Assembly: GCA_900467185.1 (NCBI GenBank)
Contig: UBPA01000002.1
Coordinates: 62,001 to 126,000, forward strand
Reading direction: 5' to 3'
Length of the DNA: 64,000 bases
From: Hyphomicrobiales bacterium
Lineage (GTDB): Bacteria > Pseudomonadota > Alphaproteobacteria > Rhizobiales > Rhizobiaceae
Position numbers and translations under genes: made by a program. The notes under the pieces were generated by a model. That model saw only the letters and a program-made list of their open reading frames with translations, did no database searches and was not told the DNA's origin. The stretch's first letter is position 1. Each line of letters opens with the position of its first letter. Below are positions 51,184 to 63,171 of the stretch, one piece after another.

Positions 51184-52704
51184 ATGGCAGGGCAGGAACC
51201 TTTCGATATTTTCGTCATCGGTGGCGGAATCAACGGCTGCGGCATCGCGCGCGACGCCATCGGCCGCGGATACTCGGTCGGCCTTGCCGAAATGAACGAT
51301 TTCGCGTCCGGCACCTCGTCCGGCGCCACCAAGCTCATTCATGGCGGCCTGCGCTATCTCGAGCATTACGAGTTCCGGCTCGTGCGCGAATCGCTGATGG
51401 AGCGCGAAGTGCTCTGGGCCATGGCGCCGCACATCATCTGGCCGATGCGCTTCGTGCTGCCGTTTCACAAGGGCGGCATTCGTCCGGCCTGGCTCATCCG
51501 CCTTGGCCTCTTTCTCTACGACCACATCGGCGGCCGCAAACTTCTGCCGGCGACGAAAACGCTCGACATGCGGCGCGATCCCGCCGGCAAGCCGCTGAAG
51601 CCGCTTTTTACCAAGGCCTTCGAATATTCGGACGGCTGGGTCGACGATGCGCGGCTCGTGGTGCTGAACGCCCGCGATGCCGCCAATCGTGGCGCGGAAA
51701 TCCTGTCGCGCAGCCGTGTGATCTCCGCCCGGCGCGAGGGCAAGCTGTGGGCGGTCGATATCCAGGAAGGCAAGGGCGGTCCCGTCCGGCGCGTCACGGC
51801 GCGGATGCTGATCAATGCGGCGGGTCCGTGGGTGGACCGCGTGCTCTCAAATGCGGTCGGCAAGAACCAGGTTCACAATGTCCGCCTCGTGCAGGGCAGC
51901 CACATCGTCATTCGCCAGAAGTTCAACGATCCCAGGGCCTACTTCTTCCAGAATCCGGATGGCCGTATCATTTTCGCTATTCCCTACGAGCGCGATTTTA
52001 CGCTGATCGGCACGACGGACCAGGATTTTACCGGCGACCCCAAGGACATTCGCATCACGGATGCGGAGACCGACTATCTATGCAAGGCGGCCAGCGAGTA
52101 TTTCGCGGAACCCGTGCGCCGTGAGGATATCGTCTGGAGCTATTCCGGCGTCCGGCCGCTGTTCGACGACGGCGCATCCAAGGCGCAGGAGGCGACCCGC
52201 GATTACGTGCTGAAGGTCGAGGCTGAGGATGGTGCCGCGCCGCTGCTCAACGTCTTCGGCGGCAAGCTTACGACCTATCGCCGTCTTGCCGAGCACGCGC
52301 TGGAAAAGATCGGCGAAGCGATCGGCAACAAGGGTGCGCCGTGGACGGCCAGGAGCACGCTTCCGGGCGGCGACTTCGCGCCGACAGGCTACGAAGCCGA
52401 GGTGGCTGCGTTGAAGAACCGGTACGGGTTTCTCAGCGATCGCCATGCGCGCCGTCTGGTGCGGCTCTACGGAACGCTCGCCCGCAAGATCGTCGGCGAT
52501 GCGCAGACGATCGAGGCCCTTGGACGGCATTATGGCGCGGATCTCTACGAAGCCGAGGTTCGCTATCTGATCGAGGATGAGTGGGCGCGCACGGCGGAGG
52601 ACATCCTCTGGCGCCGCACAAAACTCGGACTGAACCTTTCGGGAACCGAGGCGAGCGCGCTCGCGGATGACATGCAGGATTTGACGGCGCGCTGCGTCGC
52701 CTGA
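51184..52704 (+). CDS. glpD: Aerobic glycerol-3-phosphate dehydrogenase
   Basis: This 506-residue FAD enzyme has the N-terminal dinucleotide-binding motif VIGGGINGCGIARDA and the GlpD signature segments SGTSSGATKLIHGGLRYLE and VFGGKLTTYR. It oxidises glycerol-3-phosphate to dihydroxyacetone phosphate at the membrane, feeding electrons to quinone. ATG 51184 has a GGGG-rich site upstream; ATG 51175 would add 3 residues. It leads the transport operon that follows 42 bp later. Confidence 0.94.
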   Translation: MAGQEPFDIFVIGGGINGCGIARDAIGRGYSVGLAEMNDFASGTSSGATKLIHGGLRYLEHYEFRLVRESLMEREVLWAMAPHIIWPMRFVLPFHKGGIRPAWLIRLGLFLYDHIGGRKLLPATKTLDMRRDPAGKPLKPLFTKAFEYSDGWVDDARLVVLNARDAANRGAEILSRSRVISARREGKLWAVDIQEGKGGPVRRVTARMLINAAGPWVDRVLSNAVGKNQVHNVRLVQGSHIVIRQKFNDPRAYFFQNPDGRIIFAIPYERDFTLIGTTDQDFTGDPKDIRITDAETDYLCKAASEYFAEPVRREDIVWSYSGVRPLFDDGASKAQEATRDYVLKVEAEDGAAPLLNVFGGKLTTYRRLAEHALEKIGEAIGNKGAPWTARSTLPGGDFAPTGYEAEVAALKNRYGFLSDRHARRLVRLYGTLARKIVGDAQTIEALGRHYGADLYEAEVRYLIEDEWARTAEDILWRRTKLGLNLSGTEASALADDMQDLTARCVA

Positions 52705-52746
52705 GGCTGCTCCAAGGAGGGAGCGCCGCGGGCTGGGAGGAAAGAC

Positions 52747-53829
52747 ATGCTGGAACTAACGAATATCACAAAGGTCGTAGGAGCGGATACGCATATCCAT
52801 CCGACGAACCTCGTCCTGCAGCGGGGCTCGCTCAACGTGCTGCTCGGACCGACCTTGTCGGGCAAAACCTCGCTGATGCGGCTGATGGCCGGCCTCGACA
52901 AGCCGACATCCGGAACGATCCGTTTCGACGGCAAGGATGTGACCGGCGTTCGCGTGCAGGATCGCTCGGTCGCCATGGTCTACCAGCAGTTCATCAACTA
53001 CCCCGCCATGACGGTCTATGAGAACATAGCCTCGCCGATGCGGATCGCCGGCAAGGATGCTGCCACCATCGACCGCGAGGTGAAACAGGCGGCCGAGTTG
53101 ATGAAGCTGACGCCTTATCTCGCACGTACGCCACTCAATCTCTCGGGCGGCCAGCAGCAGCGCACGGCGCTGGCGCGTGCGATCGTCAAGAATGCAAGCC
53201 TCGTGCTGCTCGACGAGCCTCTCGCCAACCTCGACTACAAGCTGCGCGAGGAACTGCGGGAGGAACTGCCGAAGATCTTCGCGGCATCGGGCGCTATCTT
53301 CGTCTACGCAACGACCGAGCCGGGCGAAGCCCTGCTGCTCGGCGGCCATACCGCGACCATGCATCACGGCAGCATCAGCCAATTCGGCCCGACCATCGAC
53401 GTCTACCGCCGTCCGGTCGATCTGGTGACGGCGAGGACCTTCGCCGATCCGCCGTTGAATACGCTCGCGGTGGTGAAGTCCGGCGGCAGCTTCCTGCAGG
53501 ATGGCGCACCGCTTCTGCCGGTTCCGGCGCACCTCGCAGATATCGCCGACGGTCCCTGCACCATCGGGTTCCACCCCTATCACCTGTCGCTCGACGGGGC
53601 CTCGGACACGGCGGCGGTGCTTCCGGCGCAGATCATCATCAGTGAAATTGCCGGATCGGAAAGCTTCGTGCACGTCCAGAGCGCCGGCGCACGCTGGGTG
53701 ATGCTGTCACCCGGCATCTTGAACATCGAGCCCGACACAGCCGTGACCCTGACGCTCGATACCCGCCATCTCATGGCCTTTTCCACCGACGGACGCGCCA
53801 TTGCCGGCCGTCTCGACCAAGCGGCGTGA
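52747..53829 (+). CDS. glpS: Glycerol ABC transporter ATP-binding protein GlpS
   Basis: This 360-residue ATPase matches the first ATPase of the rhizobial GlpSTPQUV importer by order and type. Walker A reads GPTLSGKTS, the signature is intact (LSGGQQQRTALARA) and Walker B is VLLDEP. The switch-His region (normally V-T-H-D) reads VYATTEPGEA, with Thr in place of His. It therefore probably pairs with GlpT, which has the opposite set of intact motifs. A TOBE-like C-terminus occupies residues about 240-360. Confidence 0.88.
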   Translation: MLELTNITKVVGADTHIHPTNLVLQRGSLNVLLGPTLSGKTSLMRLMAGLDKPTSGTIRFDGKDVTGVRVQDRSVAMVYQQFINYPAMTVYENIASPMRIAGKDAATIDREVKQAAELMKLTPYLARTPLNLSGGQQQRTALARAIVKNASLVLLDEPLANLDYKLREELREELPKIFAASGAIFVYATTEPGEALLLGGHTATMHHGSISQFGPTIDVYRRPVDLVTARTFADPPLNTLAVVKSGGSFLQDGAPLLPVPAHLADIADGPCTIGFHPYHLSLDGASDTAAVLPAQIIISEIAGSESFVHVQSAGARWVMLSPGILNIEPDTAVTLTLDTRHLMAFSTDGRAIAGRLDQAA

Positions 53830-53839
53830 GGAGACAGAC

Positions 53840-54931
53840 ATGGCCCGCATCAGCCTCGACCATATCCGCCACGCCTACGGCCCGAACCCGAAATCGGCGG
53901 CCGACTACTCGCTGAAGGAAGTCCACCACGACTGGGACGATGGCGGCGCCTATGCGCTGCTCGGGCCCTCCGGCTGCGGCAAGACCACGCTGCTCAACAT
54001 CATCTCCGGCCTCGTTTCGCCGTCGGAAGGCCGCATCCTGTTCGACGGTCGCGACGTCACCAATCTGCCGACGCAGGACCGCAACATCGCGCAGGTGTTC
54101 CAGTTCCCGGTGATCTACGACACGATGACGGTCTACGACAATCTCGCCTTTCCCTTGCGCAATCGCCGCGTTCCGGAAGCCGAGGTCGATCGCCGCGTCA
54201 AAGACATCCTCGAGATGATCGATCTCTCCTCCTGGGCGAAGAAGACCGCACGCGGTCTGACGGCCGACCAGAAGCAGAAGATCTCGCTCGGCCGCGGTCT
54301 CGTGCGCAACGATGTCAGCGCCATCCTGTTCGACGAGCCGCTGACCGTCATCGATCCGCACATGAAATGGGTGCTGCGCTCGCAGCTGAAGCGGCTGCAC
54401 AAGCAGTTCGGTTTCACCATGGTCTACGTCACGCACGACCAGACGGAGGCGCTGACCTTCGCCGATAAGGTGGTGGTGATGTATGACGGCGAAATCGTGC
54501 AGATCGGCACTCCGGCCGAACTGTTCGAGAAGCCGAAGCACACCTTTGTCGGATACTTTATCGGTTCGCCGGGCATGAACGTCCTGCCGGCCCGCATCGA
54601 GGGTGCGACCGCGGATCTCGGCGGCGGTCAGGTGCCGCTCGGTTTTGCACCGCAGATCGCCGCAAATGCCAAGGTGGAACTCGGCATTCGCCCGGAATTC
54701 GTGCGGCTCGGCCGCGAGGGCATGCCGGTCACGATCTCCAAGGTCGAGGATATCGGCCGCCACAAGATCGTGCGGGCACTGTTCGCCGACCGGCCGATGG
54801 CGATCGTTCTCGGCGAAAACGGCGAGATCCCGTCGGAGCCACGCATCACCTTCGATCCCGCCGCCGTCAACATCTATGCCGACAGCTGGCGGGTCTCCGA
54901 TCCGTCGACCGCTGCAAACGGGAGGGCCTGA
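53840..54931 (+). CDS. glpT: Glycerol ABC transporter ATP-binding protein GlpT (ABC type)
   Basis: This 363-residue ATPase has Walker A GPSGCGKTT, Walker B ILFDEP and the switch His in YVTHDQTEAL, all intact. The signature is degenerate (LTADQKQKISLGRG where LSGGQ is usual). GlpS supplies the missing signature and GlpT the missing His, so one composite ATP site should be fully active. ATG 53840 lies 10 bp after glpS. The name follows the rhizobial operon and is unrelated to the E. coli GlpT antiporter. Confidence 0.88.
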   Translation: MARISLDHIRHAYGPNPKSAADYSLKEVHHDWDDGGAYALLGPSGCGKTTLLNIISGLVSPSEGRILFDGRDVTNLPTQDRNIAQVFQFPVIYDTMTVYDNLAFPLRNRRVPEAEVDRRVKDILEMIDLSSWAKKTARGLTADQKQKISLGRGLVRNDVSAILFDEPLTVIDPHMKWVLRSQLKRLHKQFGFTMVYVTHDQTEALTFADKVVVMYDGEIVQIGTPAELFEKPKHTFVGYFIGSPGMNVLPARIEGATADLGGGQVPLGFAPQIAANAKVELGIRPEFVRLGREGMPVTISKVEDIGRHKIVRALFADRPMAIVLGENGEIPSEPRITFDPAAVNIYADSWRVSDPSTAANGRA

Positions 54932-54934
54932 GCC

Positions 54935-55801
<867 letters not shown>

Positions 55802-55822
55802 TCCGGGGAGGGAGGAGAAACC

Positions 55823-56701
55823 ATGACCACCACAATGTCCAATCCGGCGATCGACGCGCCGACATCGACGACGACAAGCCGCGCAGCAGCCCCATCGACT
55901 GGCGTCAGCCTGTCCTGGCTGGTGCCGACGCTCTACATCGTCTTCCTGCTCCTGCCGATCTACTGGCTCGTCAATATGAGCTTCAAGACGAATATGGAGA
56001 TCACCAGCACCTTTTCGCTCTATCCGCATCAGCCGACCTTGCGAAACTATGCCGTGATCTTCACCGATCCGTCCTGGTACAAGGGTTACATCAACTCGAT
56101 CATTTATGTGGTGATGAACACGGTGATCTCGGTGCTGGCGGCGCTTCCCGCAGCCTATGCCTTCTCGCGCTACCGGTTCCTCGGCGACAAGCACCTGTTC
56201 TTCTGGCTGCTCACCAACCGCATGGCCCCGCCGGCCGTCTTCGCCCTGCCGTTCTTCCAGCTCTATTCGGCCTTCGGCCTGATCGACACGCACATCGCGG
56301 TGGCGCTCGCACACTGCCTGTTCAACGTACCGCTGGCCGTCTGGATCCTCGAAGGCTTTATGTCCGGCGTGCCGAAGGAGATCGACGAGACCGCCTATAT
56401 CGACGGCTATTCCTTCCCGCGCTTCTTCGTGAAGATCTACATTCCCCTGATCGCATCCGGCATCGGCGTCGCCGCCTTCTTCTGCTTCATGTTCTCCTGG
56501 GTCGAGCTTCTGATCGCCCGGACGCTGACGACGACGGACGCCAAGCCGATTGCCGCGATCATGACGCGCACCGTCTCGGCATCTGGCATGGACTGGGGTG
56601 TGCTGGCGGCCGCCGGCGTGCTCACCATCATCCCCGGCGCCATCGTCATCTATTTCGTCCGCAACTACATCGCCAAGGGCTTTGCCCTCGGCCGCGTGTA
56701 A
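55823..56701 (+). CDS. glpQ: Glycerol ABC transporter permease GlpQ
   Basis: This 292-residue MalG-like inner-membrane protein has a polar N-terminus, about six spans and an EAA loop (KEIDETAYIDGYSFPRFFVKIYIPL) in which Tyr follows Ala. ATG 55823 has GGAGGAG upstream. It is the GlpP partner and is unrelated to the periplasmic phosphodiesterase GlpQ of E. coli. Confidence 0.88.
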   Translation: MTTTMSNPAIDAPTSTTTSRAAAPSTGVSLSWLVPTLYIVFLLLPIYWLVNMSFKTNMEITSTFSLYPHQPTLRNYAVIFTDPSWYKGYINSIIYVVMNTVISVLAALPAAYAFSRYRFLGDKHLFFWLLTNRMAPPAVFALPFFQLYSAFGLIDTHIAVALAHCLFNVPLAVWILEGFMSGVPKEIDETAYIDGYSFPRFFVKIYIPLIASGIGVAAFFCFMFSWVELLIARTLTTTDAKPIAAIMTRTVSASGMDWGVLAAAGVLTIIPGAIVIYFVRNYIAKGFALGRV

Positions 56702-56711
56702 GGAGACCGAC

Positions 56712-56993
56712 ATGAACTTCTCCTGGATGGCGTGGACGCTGCCGACGGTCCTGTTCTTCGTGACGATCCTCGCCTTGCTGATCGGCATGGGGATCTGGGA
56801 ATTCCTTTCGCCCGGCGGCAATCCGCGCGTCGGCATCCTGCGCTTCGAGACGACACGGGGGGATCGCCTCTTCGTGTCGCTGCTCGGCAGCGCCTTCATT
56901 CACCTTGCATGGCTGGGGCTGATCGGCCCCAACGTGTGGTGGGCTCTTGCCCTGTCCGTTGTCTACGCCATCGGCGTCTTCAAACTGGTCTGA
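56712..56993 (+). CDS. glpU: Small integral membrane protein GlpU (DUF2160)
   Basis: This 93-residue protein has three hydrophobic segments (about residues 8-28, 52-70 and 74-91) and a short polar loop PGGNPRVGILRFETTRGDR. It matches the DUF2160 family. In the rhizobial glycerol locus a protein of this type lies between the permeases and the binding protein. Its exact role is unknown, perhaps complex assembly. It begins 10 bp after glpQ with AGGAG upstream. Confidence 0.83.
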   Translation: MNFSWMAWTLPTVLFFVTILALLIGMGIWEFLSPGGNPRVGILRFETTRGDRLFVSLLGSAFIHLAWLGLIGPNVWWALALSVVYAIGVFKLV

Positions 56994-57079
56994 GGCATCT
57001 GAACGACACGGGGTCTGCCAGGGGAGGGTCCATGGCGCTCGTGACAGCAATCGCAGAAACCTTAAGAGGAGGACTACTC

Positions 57080-58801
<1,722 letters not shown>

Positions 58802-58819
58802 ACCGGACTCGCTAGACAA

Positions 58820-58848
58820 AGGCCGGGGCGCAAAACGTGCCCCGGCCT
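58820..58848 (+). promoter_or_regulatory. 10-bp stem-loop between glpV and glpK
   Basis: AGGCCGGGGC (58820-58829) pairs perfectly with GCCCCGGCCT (58839-58848), with further inner pairing, and is followed by CTTATTG. It could be a partial terminator that lowers glpK relative to glpV, or an mRNA stabiliser. Confidence 0.65.
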
Positions 58849-58961
58849 CTTATTGACGACCGCACGTCCGAACGGCGACATGGCCGGAGGGGCGGGCGGA
58901 ATGACAAGGCAATGCGCGCGCCGGACCGGCGTGGGCTCGGTCGATGGGGAGACGAGGACGA

Positions 58962-60464
<1,503 letters not shown>

Positions 60465-60479
60465 CGTGCGCTTTCCCTG

Positions 60480-61343
60480 TCAGGTGACAGGTTCGGCGAG
60501 CGTCAGCCGATCGGCAATATAGAGGGCGCGCATGCGCGCCGTTAAGGGCCCCGGCCGGCCGTCGCCGACCGGCGTGCCGTCGATGGTCGTGACCGGCAGG
60601 GCAAAGTTCGTGGCCGAGGTGACGAAAGCTTCCCGCGCCTCTTTCGCCTCCTCGGGCGTAAAGGCGCGCTCCTCGACCGGAATGCCGGCGCCGCGCGCGA
60701 GCGACACGATGCTCGCGCGGGTGATGCCGGGCAAAATGGCATGCGACAGCGGACGGGTGACGAGCGTGCCGCCTTTGGTCACGATATGCGCATTGGCGGA
60801 CGTCGCCTCCGTCACGAAGCCGTCCTCCACCAGCCATGCATCGTCGGCCCCCTGTCGCACGGCCTCCATCTTGGCCATGGAGGGATAGAGAAGCTGCACC
60901 GTCTTGATATCGCGGCGCGCCCAGCGCTGGTCGGGCAGGGTGACGACCGCAATGCCGGTCGCGTTAGAGGGATTGTCGAGAACGGCCTTGGCCTGCGTGA
61001 ACAGCACGAGCGTCGGGCGCGCCGCTTTCGGAAAGACGAAGTCCCGATCCGCCGCGCCGCGGGAAATCTGCAGGTAGATCAGCCCTTCCTCGAGCGCGTT
61101 GCGCGCCACGATCTCGCGATGAACGGCGAGAAGCGCGTCCGGGCCGAGCGGGCAGGCGAGAGATAGCTCGCTCAGGGAACGCTGCAGCCGCACCGCATGG
61201 CCGGCATAGTCGATCAGCCGGCCGCCGATGACGGCCGTGACCTCGTAGACGGCATCCGCAAAGAGAAAGCCGCGGTCGAAAACCGAAACCTTGGCCTCGG
61301 CTTCGGCAAGCCAAGCGCCGTCGAGATAGACGATCCTGTTCAC
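60480..61343 (-). CDS. D-amino-acid aminotransferase-like protein (class IV)
   Basis: This 287-residue PLP enzyme of fold type IV has RIVYLDGAWLAEAEAKVSVFDRGFLFADAVYE at the N-terminus, the PLP-Lys in IKTVQLLYPSMAKMEA and a TEATSANAHIV segment. The length equals bacterial D-alanine aminotransferases. Branched-chain aminotransferase or aminodeoxychorismate-lyase-like activities remain possible. The start is GTG 61343 (AAGGA 8 nt upstream). It converges with glpK, with 15 bp between the stops. Confidence 0.85.
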   Translation of the reverse strand: MNRIVYLDGAWLAEAEAKVSVFDRGFLFADAVYEVTAVIGGRLIDYAGHAVRLQRSLSELSLACPLGPDALLAVHREIVARNALEEGLIYLQISRGAADRDFVFPKAARPTLVLFTQAKAVLDNPSNATGIAVVTLPDQRWARRDIKTVQLLYPSMAKMEAVRQGADDAWLVEDGFVTEATSANAHIVTKGGTLVTRPLSHAILPGITRASIVSLARGAGIPVEERAFTPEEAKEAREAFVTSATNFALPVTTIDGTPVGDGRPGPLTARMRALYIADRLTLAEPVT

Positions 61344-61622
61344 GATCGGTGTCCTTGCCGGCGCCGGGTTGACGGATGGCGCCCGTGCTGACCGATGCAA
61401 TCGCCGCCTCCGTCTGTCAACCCATCCGTCTCTCTGAAGGCGCTCGCTGCTGCATCCGACCCGTGACCGTGTTGGCATCGGCCGTCTCCGCGGCGATGTG
61501 TGGCGCCATAACGTTTTGATATACTGACATAACACTTCACAATCGACTTTTTTGCTTTACCGATTGAACCCTCGACAAAGGCCTCACATACTCGATGTCA
61601 TAACAATGACAAAGAGGGCAAC
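61344..61622. other. Divergent promoter region, AT-rich on the right
   Basis: About 61510-61622 is AT-rich and should contain the TRAP promoter. An exact dyad lies just before the DctP start. The left part contains the upstream region of the aminotransferase. No gene is supported. Confidence 0.5.
61596..61611. promoter_or_regulatory. 16-bp dyad TGTCAT-AACA-ATGACA
   Basis: Perfect 6-bp arms with a 4-bp centre lie 11 bp before the DctP ATG at 61623, ending next to the GAGGG ribosome site. It could be a repressor site or a short RNA hairpin close to the start. No cognate regulator is visible in the window. Confidence 0.5.
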
Positions 61623-62621
61623 ATGTTCAAATCTAACGTTATTCTGGCTCACGCCAGCCGATTGTCCACGTCCGCCATCGCGGGGCTTCTTGTCCTTTGC
61701 GCAGGATCCGCCCATGCCGAAACGCTGCGTCTCGCTCATGCGTCGAGCTCGAAGAGCCTGATTCAGGAAGCCGTCGTCATGTTCGCCGACACGTTGGCCA
61801 AGGAGACGAAAGACGGGCTGACGGTGCAGATTTTCCCGGACGGCCAGCTGGGAGACGAAGGGCCGATTGCGGATGGCGTCGGCTCCGGTTCGATCGACAT
61901 CGGCCTCGGTGGGGTGGCCGATGCGATCGATCCCAAACTGAACGTCGTTACCCTGCCGTTCCTGTTCTCGGACGCCAAGGCGGCACATGCCTTTCTCGAT
62001 GGGCCGGTGGGCAAGACGGTGTTCGACACCGGCGCCGACAACGGCTTCAAGATGCTCGGCGCGCTCGACTCCGGCTTCCGCCAGTTCGCGACCGTCAGCA
62101 CCTCCATCGCCACGCCGGCGGACATCAAGGGCCTGAAGCTGCGCACGCCGCCGAACCCGGTCATTCTCGCGACCATCGAACAGTTGGGCGCCTTGCCGCA
62201 GTCCCTGCCGTTCGGCGAAGTCTACACATCGCTTCAGTCGCATGTCGTCGACGGCGTCGAGCCGGAGATCCGCGATTTCGCAGACCAGAAATGGTATGAG
62301 AGCGCGAAGTTCCTGTCCGTCTCGAACTACATCTGGACGCCGAACTACTGGTTCATGAACAAGGAGCGGTTCGACGGCCTGAGCCCGGAGAACCAGGCCG
62401 CCGTCCTCAAGGCCGTCGATGCGACGACCGCCTGGTATCGCGGCAGGCTCGACGACGTCTACGCCAAGGTCATCGAGGACTTGAAGACCAAGGGCGTGAC
62501 GGTGACCACGGTGGATGCAGGGCCATTCCGGTCCATGGTCGATCCCGTCTATGCGAAGTTCGGAGCGGAGTGGGGCGCAGACTTCGTCTCGTCCGTCCGC
62601 ACGGCGGCCGCCGGCCAGTAG
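61623..62621 (+). CDS. TRAP transporter substrate-binding protein (DctP family)
   Basis: This 332-residue periplasmic protein has a signal peptide of about 32 residues (SAHAE). DctP-type features include DGLTVQIFPDGQLGDEGPIADGV, IKGLKLRTPPNPV with the ligand-contacting Arg, and LPFGEVYTSLQSHVVDGVEPE. It is 12 residues shorter or longer than the first DctP in loops and clearly a different paralogue. DctQ and DctM genes follow. The ligand is a carboxylate of unknown identity. Confidence 0.9.
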   Translation: MFKSNVILAHASRLSTSAIAGLLVLCAGSAHAETLRLAHASSSKSLIQEAVVMFADTLAKETKDGLTVQIFPDGQLGDEGPIADGVGSGSIDIGLGGVADAIDPKLNVVTLPFLFSDAKAAHAFLDGPVGKTVFDTGADNGFKMLGALDSGFRQFATVSTSIATPADIKGLKLRTPPNPVILATIEQLGALPQSLPFGEVYTSLQSHVVDGVEPEIRDFADQKWYESAKFLSVSNYIWTPNYWFMNKERFDGLSPENQAAVLKAVDATTAWYRGRLDDVYAKVIEDLKTKGVTVTTVDAGPFRSMVDPVYAKFGAEWGADFVSSVRTAAAGQ

Positions 62622-62630
62622 TCAAAGCGG

Positions 62631-62664
62631 GCCGTCCCCCCGAGCGATCGTCCGGGGGGACGGC
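62631..62664 (+). promoter_or_regulatory. 12-bp stem-loop after second dctP-type gene
   Basis: GCCGTCCCCCCG (62631-62642) pairs perfectly with CGGGGGGACGGC (62653-62664) around a 10-nt loop, 9 nt after the stop and inside the TRAP operon. Confidence 0.7.
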
Positions 62665-62706
62665 ATCGTCTGATTGCGAAGTCCTCCCTCCTATCCTGGA
62701 AACCCC

Positions 62707-63171
62707 ATGAAACACCTCGCTTCCTCAGCGGTTCTGGTGATGACGGTCATTGGCGTCCTGGTCGTCGTCGGTCTGATCCTGTCCACGGGTCTTGGCGCCG
62801 TCGGACGATACCTCGGCCTGTCCGGCATCACATGGTCGTTCGAAATGGTCGGCATCCTGTTCCTGTGGACCACAGCCATCGGTGCCGTGCTCTCGGAGGT
62901 CGCCGGCGAGAACGTCTCCATCGACGGCAACACCTCGACGAGCGGCCGCAATCGCTGGTTCCGCATCTATCACAATGTCGTTCTCCTCAGCGTGGCCGCG
63001 GCCTTTCTCTGGAGCGGCCGGGCAATGCTCGCCCGCACGGCTTTCGTGCCCACGCCGGTGATGCGCGCGCCGAGCTGGACCGTTCAGAGCATCATCGTCT
63101 TCATGGGAGCGACGCTGGCCGTCATCGCCCTGGCACGGATCGTCTCAGCCTTCCGGGAGCGCGCCCGATGA
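62707..63171 (+). CDS. TRAP transporter small permease (DctQ family)
   Basis: This 154-residue membrane protein has four hydrophobic segments and DctQ-like features (AVGRYLGLSGITWSFEMVGILFLW, GAVLSEVAGENVSID). ATG 62707 starts just before the first span; its ribosome site is weak, and a start at 62674 would add 11 residues. The stop overlaps the DctM start by 4 nt. Confidence 0.84.
   Translation: MKHLASSAVLVMTVIGVLVVVGLILSTGLGAVGRYLGLSGITWSFEMVGILFLWTTAIGAVLSEVAGENVSIDGNTSTSGRNRWFRIYHNVVLLSVAAAFLWSGRAMLARTAFVPTPVMRAPSWTVQSIIVFMGATLAVIALARIVSAFRERAR

Noticed and set aside
60476-60491. CCTGTCA-GG-TGACAGG dyad between glpK and the aminotransferase
   Set aside because: The loop of 2 nt is too small for a stable RNA hairpin and there is no T-run, so I did not list it as a terminator.
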